From assembly GCF_947090785.1 (NCBI RefSeq), contig NZ_OX352320.1, positions 2,480,001 through 2,544,000 of the forward strand: DNA of 64,000 bases. Reading direction: 5' to 3'. Each line of letters begins with the position of its first letter. Position 1 is the first letter of the stretch. This stretch comes from Rheinheimera sp. MM224 (GTDB taxonomy: Bacteria > Pseudomonadota > Gammaproteobacteria > Enterobacterales > Alteromonadaceae). Below are positions 9,775 to 19,919 of this stretch, piece by piece. A program made the translations under genes and the position numbers. The notes beneath the pieces are model-generated. The model did not search any database and was not told where the DNA came from. It saw only the letters and a list, made by a program, of their open reading frames with translations.

Positions 9775-9798
9775 GAAAATGGCCTTACGGCCATTTTC
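9775..9798 (-). terminator. terminator of the envelope cassette
   Basis: GAAAATGGCC (9775-9784) and GGCCATTTTC (9789-9798) form a 10-bp perfect stem with a 4-base loop, 25 bases past the stop of the RND gene. The A/T arms make it bidirectional in form. Confidence 0.72.
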
Positions 9799-9822
9799 TT
9801 GTTTAAACATGCAGTTTTGTGA

Positions 9823-12141
9823 CTAGTTATTTTTTCGCCAGAAAAAGGCAGCCAGTGCTGGTAACACCAGAATTGCACCGAGCATATTCACTAAAAACAT
9901 AAAGGTCAGCAGTATGCCCATATCCACCTGGAATTTCAGCGCCGAGAATACCCAGGTGCTGACACCAATGGCCAAGGTGATACCGGTAAAGAGTACCGCA
10001 CTGCCCGTCTCTTTTAATGCAGTAAAATAAGCCTGACGCAAAGGCGTGCCATCACGCAGCAATTGCGTCATGTTCGACAGGATATAAATACCGTAGTCGA
10101 CACCTATACCCACACCGAGCGCTATCACAGGTAAAGTGGACACTGTTAAACCAATTTCCAGTTTGGTCATTAGCGCAGTCGCCAGAATAGACACCACATA
10201 AAGTGGCACTATCACAGCCACTGTGGCTTTCACCGAACGGAAGCTGATTAAACACAGCACTATCACTGCACCATAGACATACCACATCATAGGGGTCTGA
10301 GCCGCGTCCACAGCTTCGTTCGTAGCCGCCATCACACCTACAGGACCAGAAGCTAACTTAAACTTCACGTCATCTGTGCTCAATTCTGCGCCGGCTTTTT
10401 TCGCTGCAGCAACCACTGTTTCAATGGTTTCGGCTTTGTGATCGTTTAAGAACAGAATCACCGGCATCACAGAACAGTCACTGTTCAGTAAACCTGTGCT
10501 GGTTTCTACCCGGCTAGAGGACTGCACTAAGCTTTCTGTGGTGCGTGGCAAGACTTTCCATTTCACGTTGCCTTCGTTAAAGGCAGCATTGATGGTTTTG
10601 GACACAGACGCCAGCGACACAGCAGACTGTACCCCAGGCACGTTTTCCATCTGCCACTGGAACTGATCGACGCGATTCATCACATCATGGAAAGTACAAC
10701 CGTTGGCTGGTGTTTCCACCATCACGTTGATGTAATCGACAGAAATGGCGTAACGGTCGGTAATTAGGAAAGTATCCTGGTTATAAACCGAGTCTTCATG
10801 TAAGGCCGGAGCTCCCGGATGCAAATCACCAATTTTCAGGTAAGCACTTTGTTGCCAGCCCAACACAAAGAGCCCTGCCGTAACAGCTAACACCACTACT
10901 GCATATTTAGGGGTGGCAAAGGCGGACAAGCTATACCAGAACTTATCAATGCGTGGGTGTGGAGTACGAACTTTTTCTTTGTACTTGTCGCTAAACCGCA
11001 CATAGGACATCAGCACAGGTAACAAAATCAGGTTGGTCAGAATAATAATGCCGACACCTAAACTGGCGATAATGGCCAGTTCACGAATAACACCAATATC
11101 AATAATCAATAAGGTAATAAAACCCACTGTATCAGATAGAAGTGCAATACCACCTGGGATCAATAACTTGCGGAAGCTGGCCTCTGCTGCAGTTTTTGCG
11201 TCCATGCCCATAGCCACATTTTTACCTGTCGCATTGATCATCTGTACGCCGTGACTGACACCAATTGCAAAAATCAGGAATGGCACCAGAATAGACATAG
11301 GGTCTATACCAAAGCCCATCAGCGTCAGACTGCCCATTTGCCAGATCACCGCAATCAATGAGCACGCTATCGGCAATAAAGTCAGCATCACTGAACCGCT
11401 GAACAAGTACACCATAATGGCAGTGATCACTATGGCAATAGCAAAAAATGCCAACACGCCTTTAGCCCCGTCAGCAACATCGCCGACCATTTTGGCAAAA
11501 CCAATGATATGTACGGTCAGGTTTTCGTTTTGATACTGGCCACGCACCTGTTGCTCAAGTTCAGCGGCAAATTTAATGGTATCGAGTTTTTGCTGAGTTT
11601 CAGGGTCCACTTCTAACAGCTGAGCTGTCACCATGGCGCAGCTAAAATCGTCGGCCACCATACGACCGACAATACCGGCCTTCTCGACGTTGGATTTGAC
11701 CACAGCCAAACCTTCAGCCGTTGGAGCAAAGTCAGCCGGTATCACTGGACCACCAGCAAAACCATCTTCGACCACTTCAACAAAACGTGTACTTGGGCTG
11801 TACAGAGACTTCACCAGACTGCGGTCTACCCCAGGCAGGTAATAAATCTGATCATGGATTTTTTTAAAGGATGCAAAAAAGTCCTGGTTAAAAATATCGC
11901 CTTTGGCGTCACAGACTGACACCAGAATATTATTGGCACCACCAAAGTCTTTGGCATGCTGCATATAGGTTTGCATGTATTCATGCTGCAACGGGATATT
12001 TTTAGTAAAAGCGGCGTCCAGTTTAATTTGGGTGGCTTTAAATAATAAAAATAAAGTAGCGAGTACAAAAAGTACGATGACAGCCATGCGGTTACGGAAT
12101 AACACCGTCTCGCAGCTGGTTACAATTCGATTCAGACTCAT
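9823..12141 (-). CDS. RND/MMPL-family permease
   Basis: A 772-residue inner-membrane protein of the RND superfamily (MMPL/patched-like half). The topology is the expected duplication: an N-terminal membrane helix (about 18-36), a large periplasmic loop, five helices (about 230-385), then the same pattern again. Matching segments are SILVPFLIFAIGVSHGVQM in the first half and ALGVGIGVDYGIYILSNM in the second, where charged residues couple to the proton gradient. Such permeases usually move lipids or other hydrophobic molecules. The ATG lies one base after the stop of the YCF48 gene, so they are coupled. The substrate cannot be read from the sequence. Confidence 0.88.
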   Translation of the reverse strand: MSLNRIVTSCETVLFRNRMAVIVLFVLATLFLLFKATQIKLDAAFTKNIPLQHEYMQTYMQHAKDFGGANNILVSVCDAKGDIFNQDFFASFKKIHDQIYYLPGVDRSLVKSLYSPSTRFVEVVEDGFAGGPVIPADFAPTAEGLAVVKSNVEKAGIVGRMVADDFSCAMVTAQLLEVDPETQQKLDTIKFAAELEQQVRGQYQNENLTVHIIGFAKMVGDVADGAKGVLAFFAIAIVITAIMVYLFSGSVMLTLLPIACSLIAVIWQMGSLTLMGFGIDPMSILVPFLIFAIGVSHGVQMINATGKNVAMGMDAKTAAEASFRKLLIPGGIALLSDTVGFITLLIIDIGVIRELAIIASLGVGIIILTNLILLPVLMSYVRFSDKYKEKVRTPHPRIDKFWYSLSAFATPKYAVVVLAVTAGLFVLGWQQSAYLKIGDLHPGAPALHEDSVYNQDTFLITDRYAISVDYINVMVETPANGCTFHDVMNRVDQFQWQMENVPGVQSAVSLASVSKTINAAFNEGNVKWKVLPRTTESLVQSSSRVETSTGLLNSDCSVMPVILFLNDHKAETIETVVAAAKKAGAELSTDDVKFKLASGPVGVMAATNEAVDAAQTPMMWYVYGAVIVLCLISFRSVKATVAVIVPLYVVSILATALMTKLEIGLTVSTLPVIALGVGIGVDYGIYILSNMTQLLRDGTPLRQAYFTALKETGSAVLFTGITLAIGVSTWVFSALKFQVDMGILLTFMFLVNMLGAILVLPALAAFFWRKNN

Positions 12142-12142
12142 G

Positions 12143-13180
12143 TTATTCCGGCTTCTTGATTGCTAAGGTTCGAATTCCAGCTTCGGTCACTAATACCAGC
12201 TGATCCTTGACTGCGACGGCATTCAAAATGGCTTTACTGTCTTGTGTTGGCATAGACGTGAAGGTTACGCCATCATCCTGACTGACTAACAAAGTGCCCG
12301 CATTTCCTGTCAGATAGACATTGCCTGCATCGTCTGTCAGCACACTGTTCAGCGTAGCGATATGGTTTAGCTTTATTTCCTGCCAGCTTTGGCCAAAATC
12401 GGTACTTCTGAACACATGGCCTCTTAAACCTGCTGCTATCAGGCTGTTTTTTGGTGTCATCGTCACACCAAACAAGGAGCCGTTATAAAACTCTGTATGG
12501 CGGGTCCAGCTTTTACCAAAATCTGCACTGGTGGCAAAAAAGCCTGCTTCACCAATCAGATACAGCACATTATTATGCTGATAAATACGGTTAAAATGCG
12601 GAAGTACCGAAGCACGCTCCTCCAGGTAAGCATCAGGATCGCTCTCCTGCAGCTCTTTTAAATACTCCTGATCGTCCGCGCCGACCAATTCCAGATGGAA
12701 CTCATCCAGCCAGGTTTTACCACCATCACTAGTACGGTAAAACATACCATAAGCACCAAGGGCTATACCGTTGTTGGCATCGGCAAACAAAATATCAAAC
12801 AGGGGCTTATCGGTTTCTGGTATAAATTGCTGTAACTGCCAGCTTTGACCGCCGTCCTGAGTGGCAATAATAGTGGCATCATGCCCTACTGCCCAGCCGT
12901 GTTTTTCATCAGAGAAATACACTGATGTAAACAAACTTTGCACCGGAGTCTGAATTTGAGTCCAACTGGTACTGTCTTTACTGACCAGCAGATGACCACG
13001 ATCGCCTACTGCGACATAAAGCTGATCATTAACACGGATTAAATCGGTCAGCACTGCTTTGTCTGCCAAAGGCATCATAAAAGATGGCATTGGCGCAGCT
13101 GCAGACTCAGCATGAATTTGGGTTGCCAGCAGCAAAGCTGCGGCAGAGGATAAAAGTTTAACCATCATTAGAGTTTTCAC
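12143..13180 (-). CDS. YCF48-related beta-propeller protein, exported
   Basis: A 345-residue protein with a signal peptide (residues 1-24, ending QIHA). The rest repeats the BNR/YCF48 pattern of short blades: LLVSKDSTSW, TIIATQDGGQSW, MFYRTSDGGKTW, FFATSADFGKSW, VFRSTDFGQSW and LLVSQDDGVTF. This gives a beta-propeller in the periplasm. The plant/cyanobacterial HCF136/YCF48 proteins assist photosystem II assembly; in proteobacteria this kin commonly sits beside RND permeases and may help their assembly or substrate handover (inference). It is separated from the upstream DUF1329 gene by a hairpin. Confidence 0.87.
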   Translation of the reverse strand: MKTLMMVKLLSSAAALLLATQIHAESAAAPMPSFMMPLADKAVLTDLIRVNDQLYVAVGDRGHLLVSKDSTSWTQIQTPVQSLFTSVYFSDEKHGWAVGHDATIIATQDGGQSWQLQQFIPETDKPLFDILFADANNGIALGAYGMFYRTSDGGKTWLDEFHLELVGADDQEYLKELQESDPDAYLEERASVLPHFNRIYQHNNVLYLIGEAGFFATSADFGKSWTRHTEFYNGSLFGVTMTPKNSLIAAGLRGHVFRSTDFGQSWQEIKLNHIATLNSVLTDDAGNVYLTGNAGTLLVSQDDGVTFTSMPTQDSKAILNAVAVKDQLVLVTEAGIRTLAIKKPE

Positions 13181-13201
13181 TCAGCTTCAATTTAGAAACA
13201 A

Positions 13202-13228
13202 AAACGGTTGGCATCAAGCCAACCGTTT
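13202..13228 (-). terminator. terminator-like hairpin inside the cassette
   Basis: AAACGGTTGG (13202-13211) pairs perfectly with CCAACCGTTT (13219-13228), and the minus-strand read-out continues TTTTTGTTTC. It sits between DUF1329 and YCF48, so full-length transcription to the permease may be attenuated. Confidence 0.7.
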
Positions 13229-13244
13229 ATTACATGTCTACAGA

Positions 13245-14606
13245 TTAACGGGTACCTTCACGGCGCAAAGCCGCTGGAGTAAAGTCGTTGTCTGTTAACG
13301 GCACAGAGAAATCATACATCTTGTCTTCGTTGTCCAAACCAATCGCGATATAACGACGGGTGTTCAGATCGTGGAAAACTTCCAGCGTACTCCAGTGTGT
13401 TGGTACTTCGTAGTAGTTCAGACCATGAGCAACAGCAACACGGTATAATTCGCCTCTGTTGTCATACAGATCAGCTACATGAACTTGCCAGCTATCTTCA
13501 TCAATAAAGAATACACGTTTACCATAGACATGACTGGTACCACTTTTCAGGTTCGCTTCCACGACCCATACACGGTGTTTTTCCCAGCGCACGTATTCCG
13601 GATTAATATGGCCTGGTTTCACCAGATCCGCATACTTCACGTCTTTGCTGTGCAGTTTGTAGCTGTTGTAAGGAATAAACAGCTCTTGTTTACCAACTAA
13701 CTTCCAGTCATAACGGTTTGGTGAACCGTTAAACATATCGAAGTCATCTGTCGTACGTAAACCATCAGAAGCTGTACCTGGAGCATCATAAGCTACGTTT
13801 GGCGCACGACGAACACGGCGCTGACCTGTGTTGTAAGTCCATGCCTGACGAGGTGTTTTCACCTGGTCCATGGTCTCATGCACTAACAGCGCAGTACCGG
13901 CCAGACGAGCTGGAGTGGTTACAGCTTGCTTGAAACGGAACAGAATATTTTCTTTCTGTAACGCATCCACTGTGGCATCAGGCGCTGAATATTTGAACAT
14001 AATTTGTTCATCAAAGCCGATAGTTACATAGTCGCCAGAAGCTGTAGGCGCAACCTGACCGCCATTACGGCTGGCAGCTACACCACGGAAACGCAAGGTA
14101 TGGTTCCAGATGGCTTCCAAACCGTTGGATGGAATTGGGAACGGAATACCAATAGCCGCATTAACAATACCGTTACCGCCTTCGACCAGCTCTGCATTTC
14201 CTGCAATTTTCTTCGTTGCATCATAGACATACTGAGGGTAAGACGCAGTACGGCGAGTCTGGTACACATTCATTTTGTAGCTGTCTGGATAAGCTTCAAA
14301 CAGCTTAATCTGACCTGGGCTTAGCATGTTTTTGTACTGGGCCATATTGGATTTATCAATGGTAAACAGTACTTTATCGCCAGCAAATGGATCCGGGTGG
14401 TGATCACCTGGCTTATAACCAGCAGGGGCAGATTTAATACCGCCTTCCCAAGCAGGAATACTGCCATCGGCATTACCGGCCTTTTCCGCGCCCAGCGGCG
14501 TCAGATCAGCACCCAAACGGGCAACCTGATCCGGAGTTAACTTCGCAATAGCACCACAGCTAACAACTAGCGCAATAGTGGATGCAATCAGGGTGAGTTT
14601 TTTCAT
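13245..14606 (-). CDS. DUF1329 exported protein
   Basis: A 453-residue protein with a signal sequence; VVSC at residues 14-17 could be a lipobox giving a lipoprotein, otherwise cleavage follows IA at about 21. The DUF1329 features are LTPLGAEKAGNADGSIPAWEGG near the start, then RFRG, GQRRVRRAPNVAYD, NRYDWKLVGKQELFIPYNSY and VHVADLYDNRGELYRV. As I recall, DUF1329 proteins are related to the LolA/LolB fold, which would fit carrying a lipid-like ligand across the periplasm. It is the second gene of the cassette, 20 bases after the DUF1302 gene. The ligand is unknown. Confidence 0.88.
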   Translation of the reverse strand: MKKLTLIASTIALVVSCGAIAKLTPDQVARLGADLTPLGAEKAGNADGSIPAWEGGIKSAPAGYKPGDHHPDPFAGDKVLFTIDKSNMAQYKNMLSPGQIKLFEAYPDSYKMNVYQTRRTASYPQYVYDATKKIAGNAELVEGGNGIVNAAIGIPFPIPSNGLEAIWNHTLRFRGVAASRNGGQVAPTASGDYVTIGFDEQIMFKYSAPDATVDALQKENILFRFKQAVTTPARLAGTALLVHETMDQVKTPRQAWTYNTGQRRVRRAPNVAYDAPGTASDGLRTTDDFDMFNGSPNRYDWKLVGKQELFIPYNSYKLHSKDVKYADLVKPGHINPEYVRWEKHRVWVVEANLKSGTSHVYGKRVFFIDEDSWQVHVADLYDNRGELYRVAVAHGLNYYEVPTHWSTLEVFHDLNTRRYIAIGLDNEDKMYDFSVPLTDNDFTPAALRREGTR

Positions 14607-14626
14607 AATGGTTCTCGCCTCGTCCC

Positions 14627-16771
14627 TTAAATAGAGTATTTGATGTTAAAAGATACAAAATCACGGTCAGCTGTATTGTTAGTCGTACCTACACCACCCC
14701 AGAAGGCATTGTAAGAAAACTCAGATGACCAGCGGTTCAGATAATCAAAAGCAACGGTGTAACCCACAGACTTTTTATCTTTGGAGAACATAAACAGTGG
14801 ATCAGGTGTAATACCGTTCACGTCGTGCGAAAACACCACACGATGCGACATATTGACACCAGCAAACACGTCGTTGAAATCTGCTTTTGCTAATAAACGG
14901 TAACCCCAGGCTGATGCAGTCGGGAACGGGTTGGTTTCAGCGCCATTCGATAATGCTGTATGTACGCCGTCTTTATTGACCAGAGGACCACCGTTGATAG
15001 TGCCTAATAAAGGACCGCCGCTACGGTCAGTATTTGGACCATTTAAACGTAATACCGATTGATCCGGCATATCGTTGATTTTGATACCACCCACTTCAGC
15101 TAACATAGTGAAGTTGTCGGCAATCCACATAGGGCCAAACAAATGAGTCACTGTGATTTGCGCTTGTGTGGTGTCAGATAAAATATAACCCTGAGCAAAT
15201 TCGCCTGAGCCTACTTTATTACCGTCATAACGACCAATCTGACTAATACCTTCCAACTCTGGACGTAAGCCTGCATTGGCTAACTGCTCTGGCATACCAG
15301 CGTACAGAATTTCCACGTCGTCGATTTGCAGTGGCTCATCCTGACGATAGGCTAATTCACCCGCTACAGAAGTACCTTCTACAGTGGTGTTAAAGCTAAA
15401 ACCGTACAGCTTGATATCTTCCGGATATTGGATTAAGCCTTTAGAAAACACATCCAGCTCGTTGATATTTTCTTTATTGATTTCGCCTTGATTTGCAGCC
15501 AGATAAGCCAATGACTGAATCACACCTAAAGGCTGACCATTTGCATCCACACCAACACGGAAATCAGAAGCTACACCTGAAATCAGTGGAGTACGGCTGT
15601 GGTAATTCATATGGTAAACGGCAAATTCAGTGTCGTTCAGTTCAGGAGAAAAATACTCCAGCTTGATACCATACTGACCACCATCTTCAGGTTCAATTTC
15701 ACCTGCAGCACCTTCTGGTCTTAAGGTGACTTTCGTTGAATAAGCTAACATAGCGTTGACGGCAGCAGCGCGCTGAGCTGCAGTAGCTGCCGGATTTGTT
15801 AAGGCCGCTAATAAAGCAGGTGCGCTTTGTGATAGCAGGTTCATTTCATCAACCAGGAAATCCAAATCGATATCCGGGTTACCGGCAAAACCTAACTGGA
15901 TATTCTGACCATAACCGCCTTCACCAGCGAAGTCGTTGGTAGAGAAGTATGAGCCTGGCACTGGCAAGTAACTGTTTTTCCATTCGTACTGATAAAATAC
16001 CTCAGCCGTCAGGTTTTCAGTTACACCTAAAGATGCCCACGCCATACCTACAGGAATAAATGCTTCTTTTAAGTCAGCACCCGGACTACGAAGTACGCCT
16101 ACGTCAACCGGAGTGATGTTGATACCATGTGGGATAAAGGTACTTTCACCCCAGCTTAATACCTGATTACCTACACGAACAGATAATGGGTTAGCGCCAT
16201 CATTTAACGCGAAGTTACCGTAGACATAAGCATCCAGTAAACGCAAATCACGGCAAGCCAGTCGTTTCGCTTCGTCATCCCCACAAGGATCAACTTTGTT
16301 GTTCGATAATGGATTGGTATAAGCACCGTCTTCATCCATCAGCGCAGAATCATAGAAGTAGGTGAAACGGCCAAAGAAACCTATGTCATCTTTAGCAATA
16401 GATAACTCGTGAGTACCACGAAACACTTCAGAGAACATATCGCCGCGGTCATAATTCAGGTTGCCTGCATCACCATTGCTGGAGTATGCGCCTGGCTGAG
16501 CCCAAATTTGTGCGCCGGTATAAATAGGATTGGTAAAAGCGCTGTAACCTGTCCAGTCAAAACGCGGATGGTTGACCTTACTGATGGTATCCCAATCACG
16601 GTCTTCAGCACGCCAACTGGCACCGTAGGAGAACGTAGAGTCAAAAACAACTTCTACATCATCAAAATCAAAGGTGGCTGCCTGAGCACTGGCGGCCGAC
16701 AAGGCCAATAGTGCAGAAGCGACACCCATAGCTAAAGTACTTCTGACGAAGGCACCTGGCTTAGTATTCAT
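14627..16771 (-). CDS. DUF1302 outer-membrane protein
   Basis: A 714-residue protein with a signal peptide (1-31, ending SAQA). The mature part starts ATFDFDDVEVVFDSTFSYGASWR, typical of DUF1302, and ends in FNIKYSI, with alternating aromatic/hydrophobic residues in the last strand expected of a beta-barrel inserted by BAM. VGNQVLSWGESTFIPHGIN is another DUF1302 block. It is the first gene of a minus-strand cassette with DUF1329, YCF48 and an RND permease, so it is the likely outer-membrane partner of that system. Confidence 0.88.
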   Translation of the reverse strand: MNTKPGAFVRSTLAMGVASALLALSAASAQAATFDFDDVEVVFDSTFSYGASWRAEDRDWDTISKVNHPRFDWTGYSAFTNPIYTGAQIWAQPGAYSSNGDAGNLNYDRGDMFSEVFRGTHELSIAKDDIGFFGRFTYFYDSALMDEDGAYTNPLSNNKVDPCGDDEAKRLACRDLRLLDAYVYGNFALNDGANPLSVRVGNQVLSWGESTFIPHGINITPVDVGVLRSPGADLKEAFIPVGMAWASLGVTENLTAEVFYQYEWKNSYLPVPGSYFSTNDFAGEGGYGQNIQLGFAGNPDIDLDFLVDEMNLLSQSAPALLAALTNPAATAAQRAAAVNAMLAYSTKVTLRPEGAAGEIEPEDGGQYGIKLEYFSPELNDTEFAVYHMNYHSRTPLISGVASDFRVGVDANGQPLGVIQSLAYLAANQGEINKENINELDVFSKGLIQYPEDIKLYGFSFNTTVEGTSVAGELAYRQDEPLQIDDVEILYAGMPEQLANAGLRPELEGISQIGRYDGNKVGSGEFAQGYILSDTTQAQITVTHLFGPMWIADNFTMLAEVGGIKINDMPDQSVLRLNGPNTDRSGGPLLGTINGGPLVNKDGVHTALSNGAETNPFPTASAWGYRLLAKADFNDVFAGVNMSHRVVFSHDVNGITPDPLFMFSKDKKSVGYTVAFDYLNRWSSEFSYNAFWGGVGTTNNTADRDFVSFNIKYSI

Positions 16772-17073
16772 TCGTTATCTCCCCCCTGTCCCTGCAGGTA
16801 TTTTGTTATTTTTTATTTTGAGCCAACCAACTGCTCGGAGGTCAGCTTGTATCGAAGAAATCATTACATCATTTTGATCGGGGCGCAAGGCTTGCGATCA
16901 GTCAAATCTGTTGATTTTTATTCAGTTTTTTCCCTTTACCCCTATGAAACACCCCTACTGATGCCCGATCCGGTTTGACCAGTTGAATGAAGATCATCTA
17001 ACTAAATGAAAATAATAGCTAAAGTGGCAGATTTTGCCTGTTTTGTTTTAAGTTACCGTTTTAAGTAATAGCT
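16772..17073. other. 302-bp intergenic region upstream of the DUF1302 cassette
   Basis: No gene is visible. It must hold the promoter of the DUF1302-DUF1329-YCF48-RND cassette and the end of the DUF2835 transcript. It is rich in A/T tracts with a central pyrimidine-rich stretch near 16920-16960. I saw no convincing terminator or operator. Confidence 0.5.
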
Positions 17074-17295
17074 CTAATTTATTTTTTCTAAACTGTGGAA
17101 CTTCGCCTGATCGGTTAAGGTTAATACAAAGCGCGCGTTCACTCCGGCATGACTGATGTAAGGCCGAAAATGCCGCAGTGGCAGTTGCACTGTCTGGCCA
17201 TTTTCAGCTTGCACCACCACATCTGTATACAAGCCCTGATAAAAAGCCAGACATTGATCCACATCCAGTACCAATCTGAATTTATACTGTCGCAT
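17074..17295 (-). CDS. DUF2835 family small protein
   Basis: A 73-residue protein (MRQYKFRLVLDVDQCLAFYQ at the start) with the DUF2835 pattern: VVVQAENGQTVQLPLRHFRPYIS followed by GVNARFVLTLT. Its ATG overlaps the pepN stop codon by one base (TGATG), a coupling commonly seen for this family. Function unknown; it could be a small PilZ-like or RNA-binding beta-barrel, but the sequence does not settle this. Confidence 0.85.
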   Translation of the reverse strand: MRQYKFRLVLDVDQCLAFYQGLYTDVVVQAENGQTVQLPLRHFRPYISHAGVNARFVLTLTDQAKFHSLEKIN

Positions 17296-19877
17296 CAGCT
17301 TAAACTCTTGCTCACTTTCTCATACAAATCATTACTCAACTCTTTACTCAGCATAGTCTGCAAAACGGTTTTTAACTGCTGCTGCCGGGCACTCTGATAG
17401 CGTTTCCACGACAATAAAGGTGTGACTAAACGGGATGCAACCTGAGGATTAATAGCATCCATCTTCAGCACCACCTCCGCCAACACTTTATAGCCGCTGC
17501 CATCTTCTGCATGAAACATAGCAGGGTTTTGCTGATAAAAAGCGCCAAATACAGCACGAACCCTATTTGGATTCTGCCAGCTGAATTGTGGGTGTGCAGT
17601 CAGTTGTTCCAACGTGGTAAATACAGACGATTGCGGATAAGAAGCGGATAAATTAAACCATTTATCCAATACCAACACATCAGTATTCCAGCGCTGTTCA
17701 AAGACACTCATCAGCTCTGTAAACAGCGGATGTGAGGCACTACGACAAGCGCGTAGCACAGCTAATTGATCCGTCATATTGTCGCTGTTCACGTACTGCA
17801 GGCGTAACAACTCATCCTTTCCTTCAATAAAGGCCAGATAGTGTAAACAGACAGAACGTAAAGCACGCTTGGCAACCTGTTGTTCCTGGTATTGATAAGC
17901 TTCAGTCTGTAACGACTGATAACAGTATTGCCATTGATCTGCCAGTTTATTCGCCAGCTGTTGCGTAAAGCTCTGCAATGCCAACACCAGATCCTGCACA
18001 GGTATTTCATCGAACTGCTCTGCCACCATGTCATAAGCTGGTACTGTCAGTAATTCAGCAGTAAAAGCTAAATCATCTAAAGGCTGAATTAATAACTGCC
18101 GGTAGAACTCCAGCAAAGCTTCTGGCAACTGATAGTCCGCTCCTGCATTTTTTGCTTCAATAGCGGTTTTGACCTGAGTTTGCCAAAGCTGCTGTATTGC
18201 ATCCCAGCGCGCTACACCATCTTTAGCATCGCGGGCAATTTGTAATAGTTCATCCATGCTGTACTGATATTGCAATTTCACCGGCGCAGAAAAATCGGCC
18301 AAAAGCACAGGCACTGGTTTTTGACTGACAGCAAAACTGAACTCCTGCTGCTCCTGCGTCATTTCAAGCAGATAAGACTGGCTGACTCCTTGCGCTAACA
18401 ATTCGACACGTACAGGCAGCAGCAGAGGCAGTTTTTCAGCCTGATCCGCTGTCGACGGAGTCTGTTGTTGCATCAACAGCTTAAATTCACGTTTTTTCGC
18501 ATCAAACTGACTATACACTTTTAATTCCGGTGTGCCGGATTGTTGATACCAGCGTCGGAACAAGCTTAAATCACGGCCATTGGCATCCTGCATCGCATTC
18601 ACAAAGTCATCACAGGTGACTGCCTGTCCATCATGGCGTTTAAAATACAAATCCATGCCTTTTCTAAAACCGTCCTGCCCCAATAAGGTATGCAGCATAC
18701 GAATGACTTCAGCGCCTTTGTCATAGACTGTGACTGTGTAGAAGTTATTCATTTCCAGCACTTGTTCTGGCCGGATTGGATGCGCCATAGGACCTGCGTC
18801 TTCAGCAAACTGAGCTGTACGAATGGTTTTCACCGCATCAATGCGGTTTAAAGTCGCGGAACCCATATCAGCGCTGAATTGCTGGTCCCTAAATACCGTT
18901 AAGCCCTCTTTTAAACTCAACTGAAACCAGTCGCGGCAGGTCACTCTGTTGCCAGTCCAGTTATGGAAATATTCGTGGCCAATAATAGATTCGATATTAA
19001 AAAAGTCCGTGTCCGTGGCAGAAGCCTGATCAGCCAGCACATATTTACTGTTAAAGACATTTAAGCCTTTGTTTTCCATCGCGCCCATATTAAAAAAGTC
19101 GACGGCGACCACCATATAAATATCAAGGTCATACTCCAGACCAAAAGTCTGCTCGTCCCACAACATGGCGCGTTTTAAAGATTCCAACGCAAACTGTGCC
19201 CGGTTTTTATTGCCTTTATCGACATAAAACTCCAGCGCCACTTCACGGCCAGAGCCCGTGGTATAACTGCCTTTTAAACAATCAAAGTCCCCCGCCACCA
19301 ACGCAAATAAATAGCTTGGTTTTGGGAATGGATCGACCCAGGTGACATGACGACGGCCATCAGATAATAAGGTTGAACTGACCAGATTACCGTTGCTTAA
19401 CAGTGCCGGATAGGCTTTATCATCAGCAATAATATGAGTAGTAAAACGGGCTAAGACGTCAGGTCGGTCCAGGTAATAACTGATACGGCGAAAGCCTTCT
19501 GCTTCACACTGAGTACAATAGGCACCATTGGACAGATACAAGCCTTCAAGCGCGGTATTGGCTTTTGGATTGAGTTCAATCTTAAGCTCAAGTTGTGCTT
19601 TGGCTGGCATACCCGGCAGGATAAGTTGCTCAGGCGTGACCTGGTAGGCATCGGCATTTAGCAACTGACCATCCACGGAGACAGCTAACAGCTTCAGTTC
19701 CTGCCCATCCAGAGTTAAAGTGCCTGCTTTGCCACTGGCAGATTGTAGCTGGTAGACCGCAGTCAAGACTGTCGCTTCGGGATTTAACTCGAAACTCAGC
19801 TCCACGTCGGTAATAGTAAATTCCGGTGCTTTATAGTCACTTAGTTTTTTTGCCTGACGGCTGGATACCTGGCTCAT
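17295..19877 (-). CDS. pepN: aminopeptidase N
   Basis: An 860-residue M1 zinc aminopeptidase of the cytoplasm, releasing N-terminal residues from peptides. The substrate-recognition motif GAMEN is at 265-269 and the zinc site HEYFH at 301-305 followed by WTGN, with the third ligand Glu in LKEGLTVFRDQQF. Length is within the usual 860-885. The ATG at 19877 follows GAGAGA by six bases; a TTG one codon earlier was rejected. It is coupled to DUF2835. Confidence 0.97.
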   Translation of the reverse strand: MSQVSSRQAKKLSDYKAPEFTITDVELSFELNPEATVLTAVYQLQSASGKAGTLTLDGQELKLLAVSVDGQLLNADAYQVTPEQLILPGMPAKAQLELKIELNPKANTALEGLYLSNGAYCTQCEAEGFRRISYYLDRPDVLARFTTHIIADDKAYPALLSNGNLVSSTLLSDGRRHVTWVDPFPKPSYLFALVAGDFDCLKGSYTTGSGREVALEFYVDKGNKNRAQFALESLKRAMLWDEQTFGLEYDLDIYMVVAVDFFNMGAMENKGLNVFNSKYVLADQASATDTDFFNIESIIGHEYFHNWTGNRVTCRDWFQLSLKEGLTVFRDQQFSADMGSATLNRIDAVKTIRTAQFAEDAGPMAHPIRPEQVLEMNNFYTVTVYDKGAEVIRMLHTLLGQDGFRKGMDLYFKRHDGQAVTCDDFVNAMQDANGRDLSLFRRWYQQSGTPELKVYSQFDAKKREFKLLMQQQTPSTADQAEKLPLLLPVRVELLAQGVSQSYLLEMTQEQQEFSFAVSQKPVPVLLADFSAPVKLQYQYSMDELLQIARDAKDGVARWDAIQQLWQTQVKTAIEAKNAGADYQLPEALLEFYRQLLIQPLDDLAFTAELLTVPAYDMVAEQFDEIPVQDLVLALQSFTQQLANKLADQWQYCYQSLQTEAYQYQEQQVAKRALRSVCLHYLAFIEGKDELLRLQYVNSDNMTDQLAVLRACRSASHPLFTELMSVFEQRWNTDVLVLDKWFNLSASYPQSSVFTTLEQLTAHPQFSWQNPNRVRAVFGAFYQQNPAMFHAEDGSGYKVLAEVVLKMDAINPQVASRLVTPLLSWKRYQSARQQQLKTVLQTMLSKELSNDLYEKVSKSLS

Positions 19878-19919
19878 CAAAAATCTCTCTTTTTAACACA
19901 AGCTTTTTAATCATTAAAA

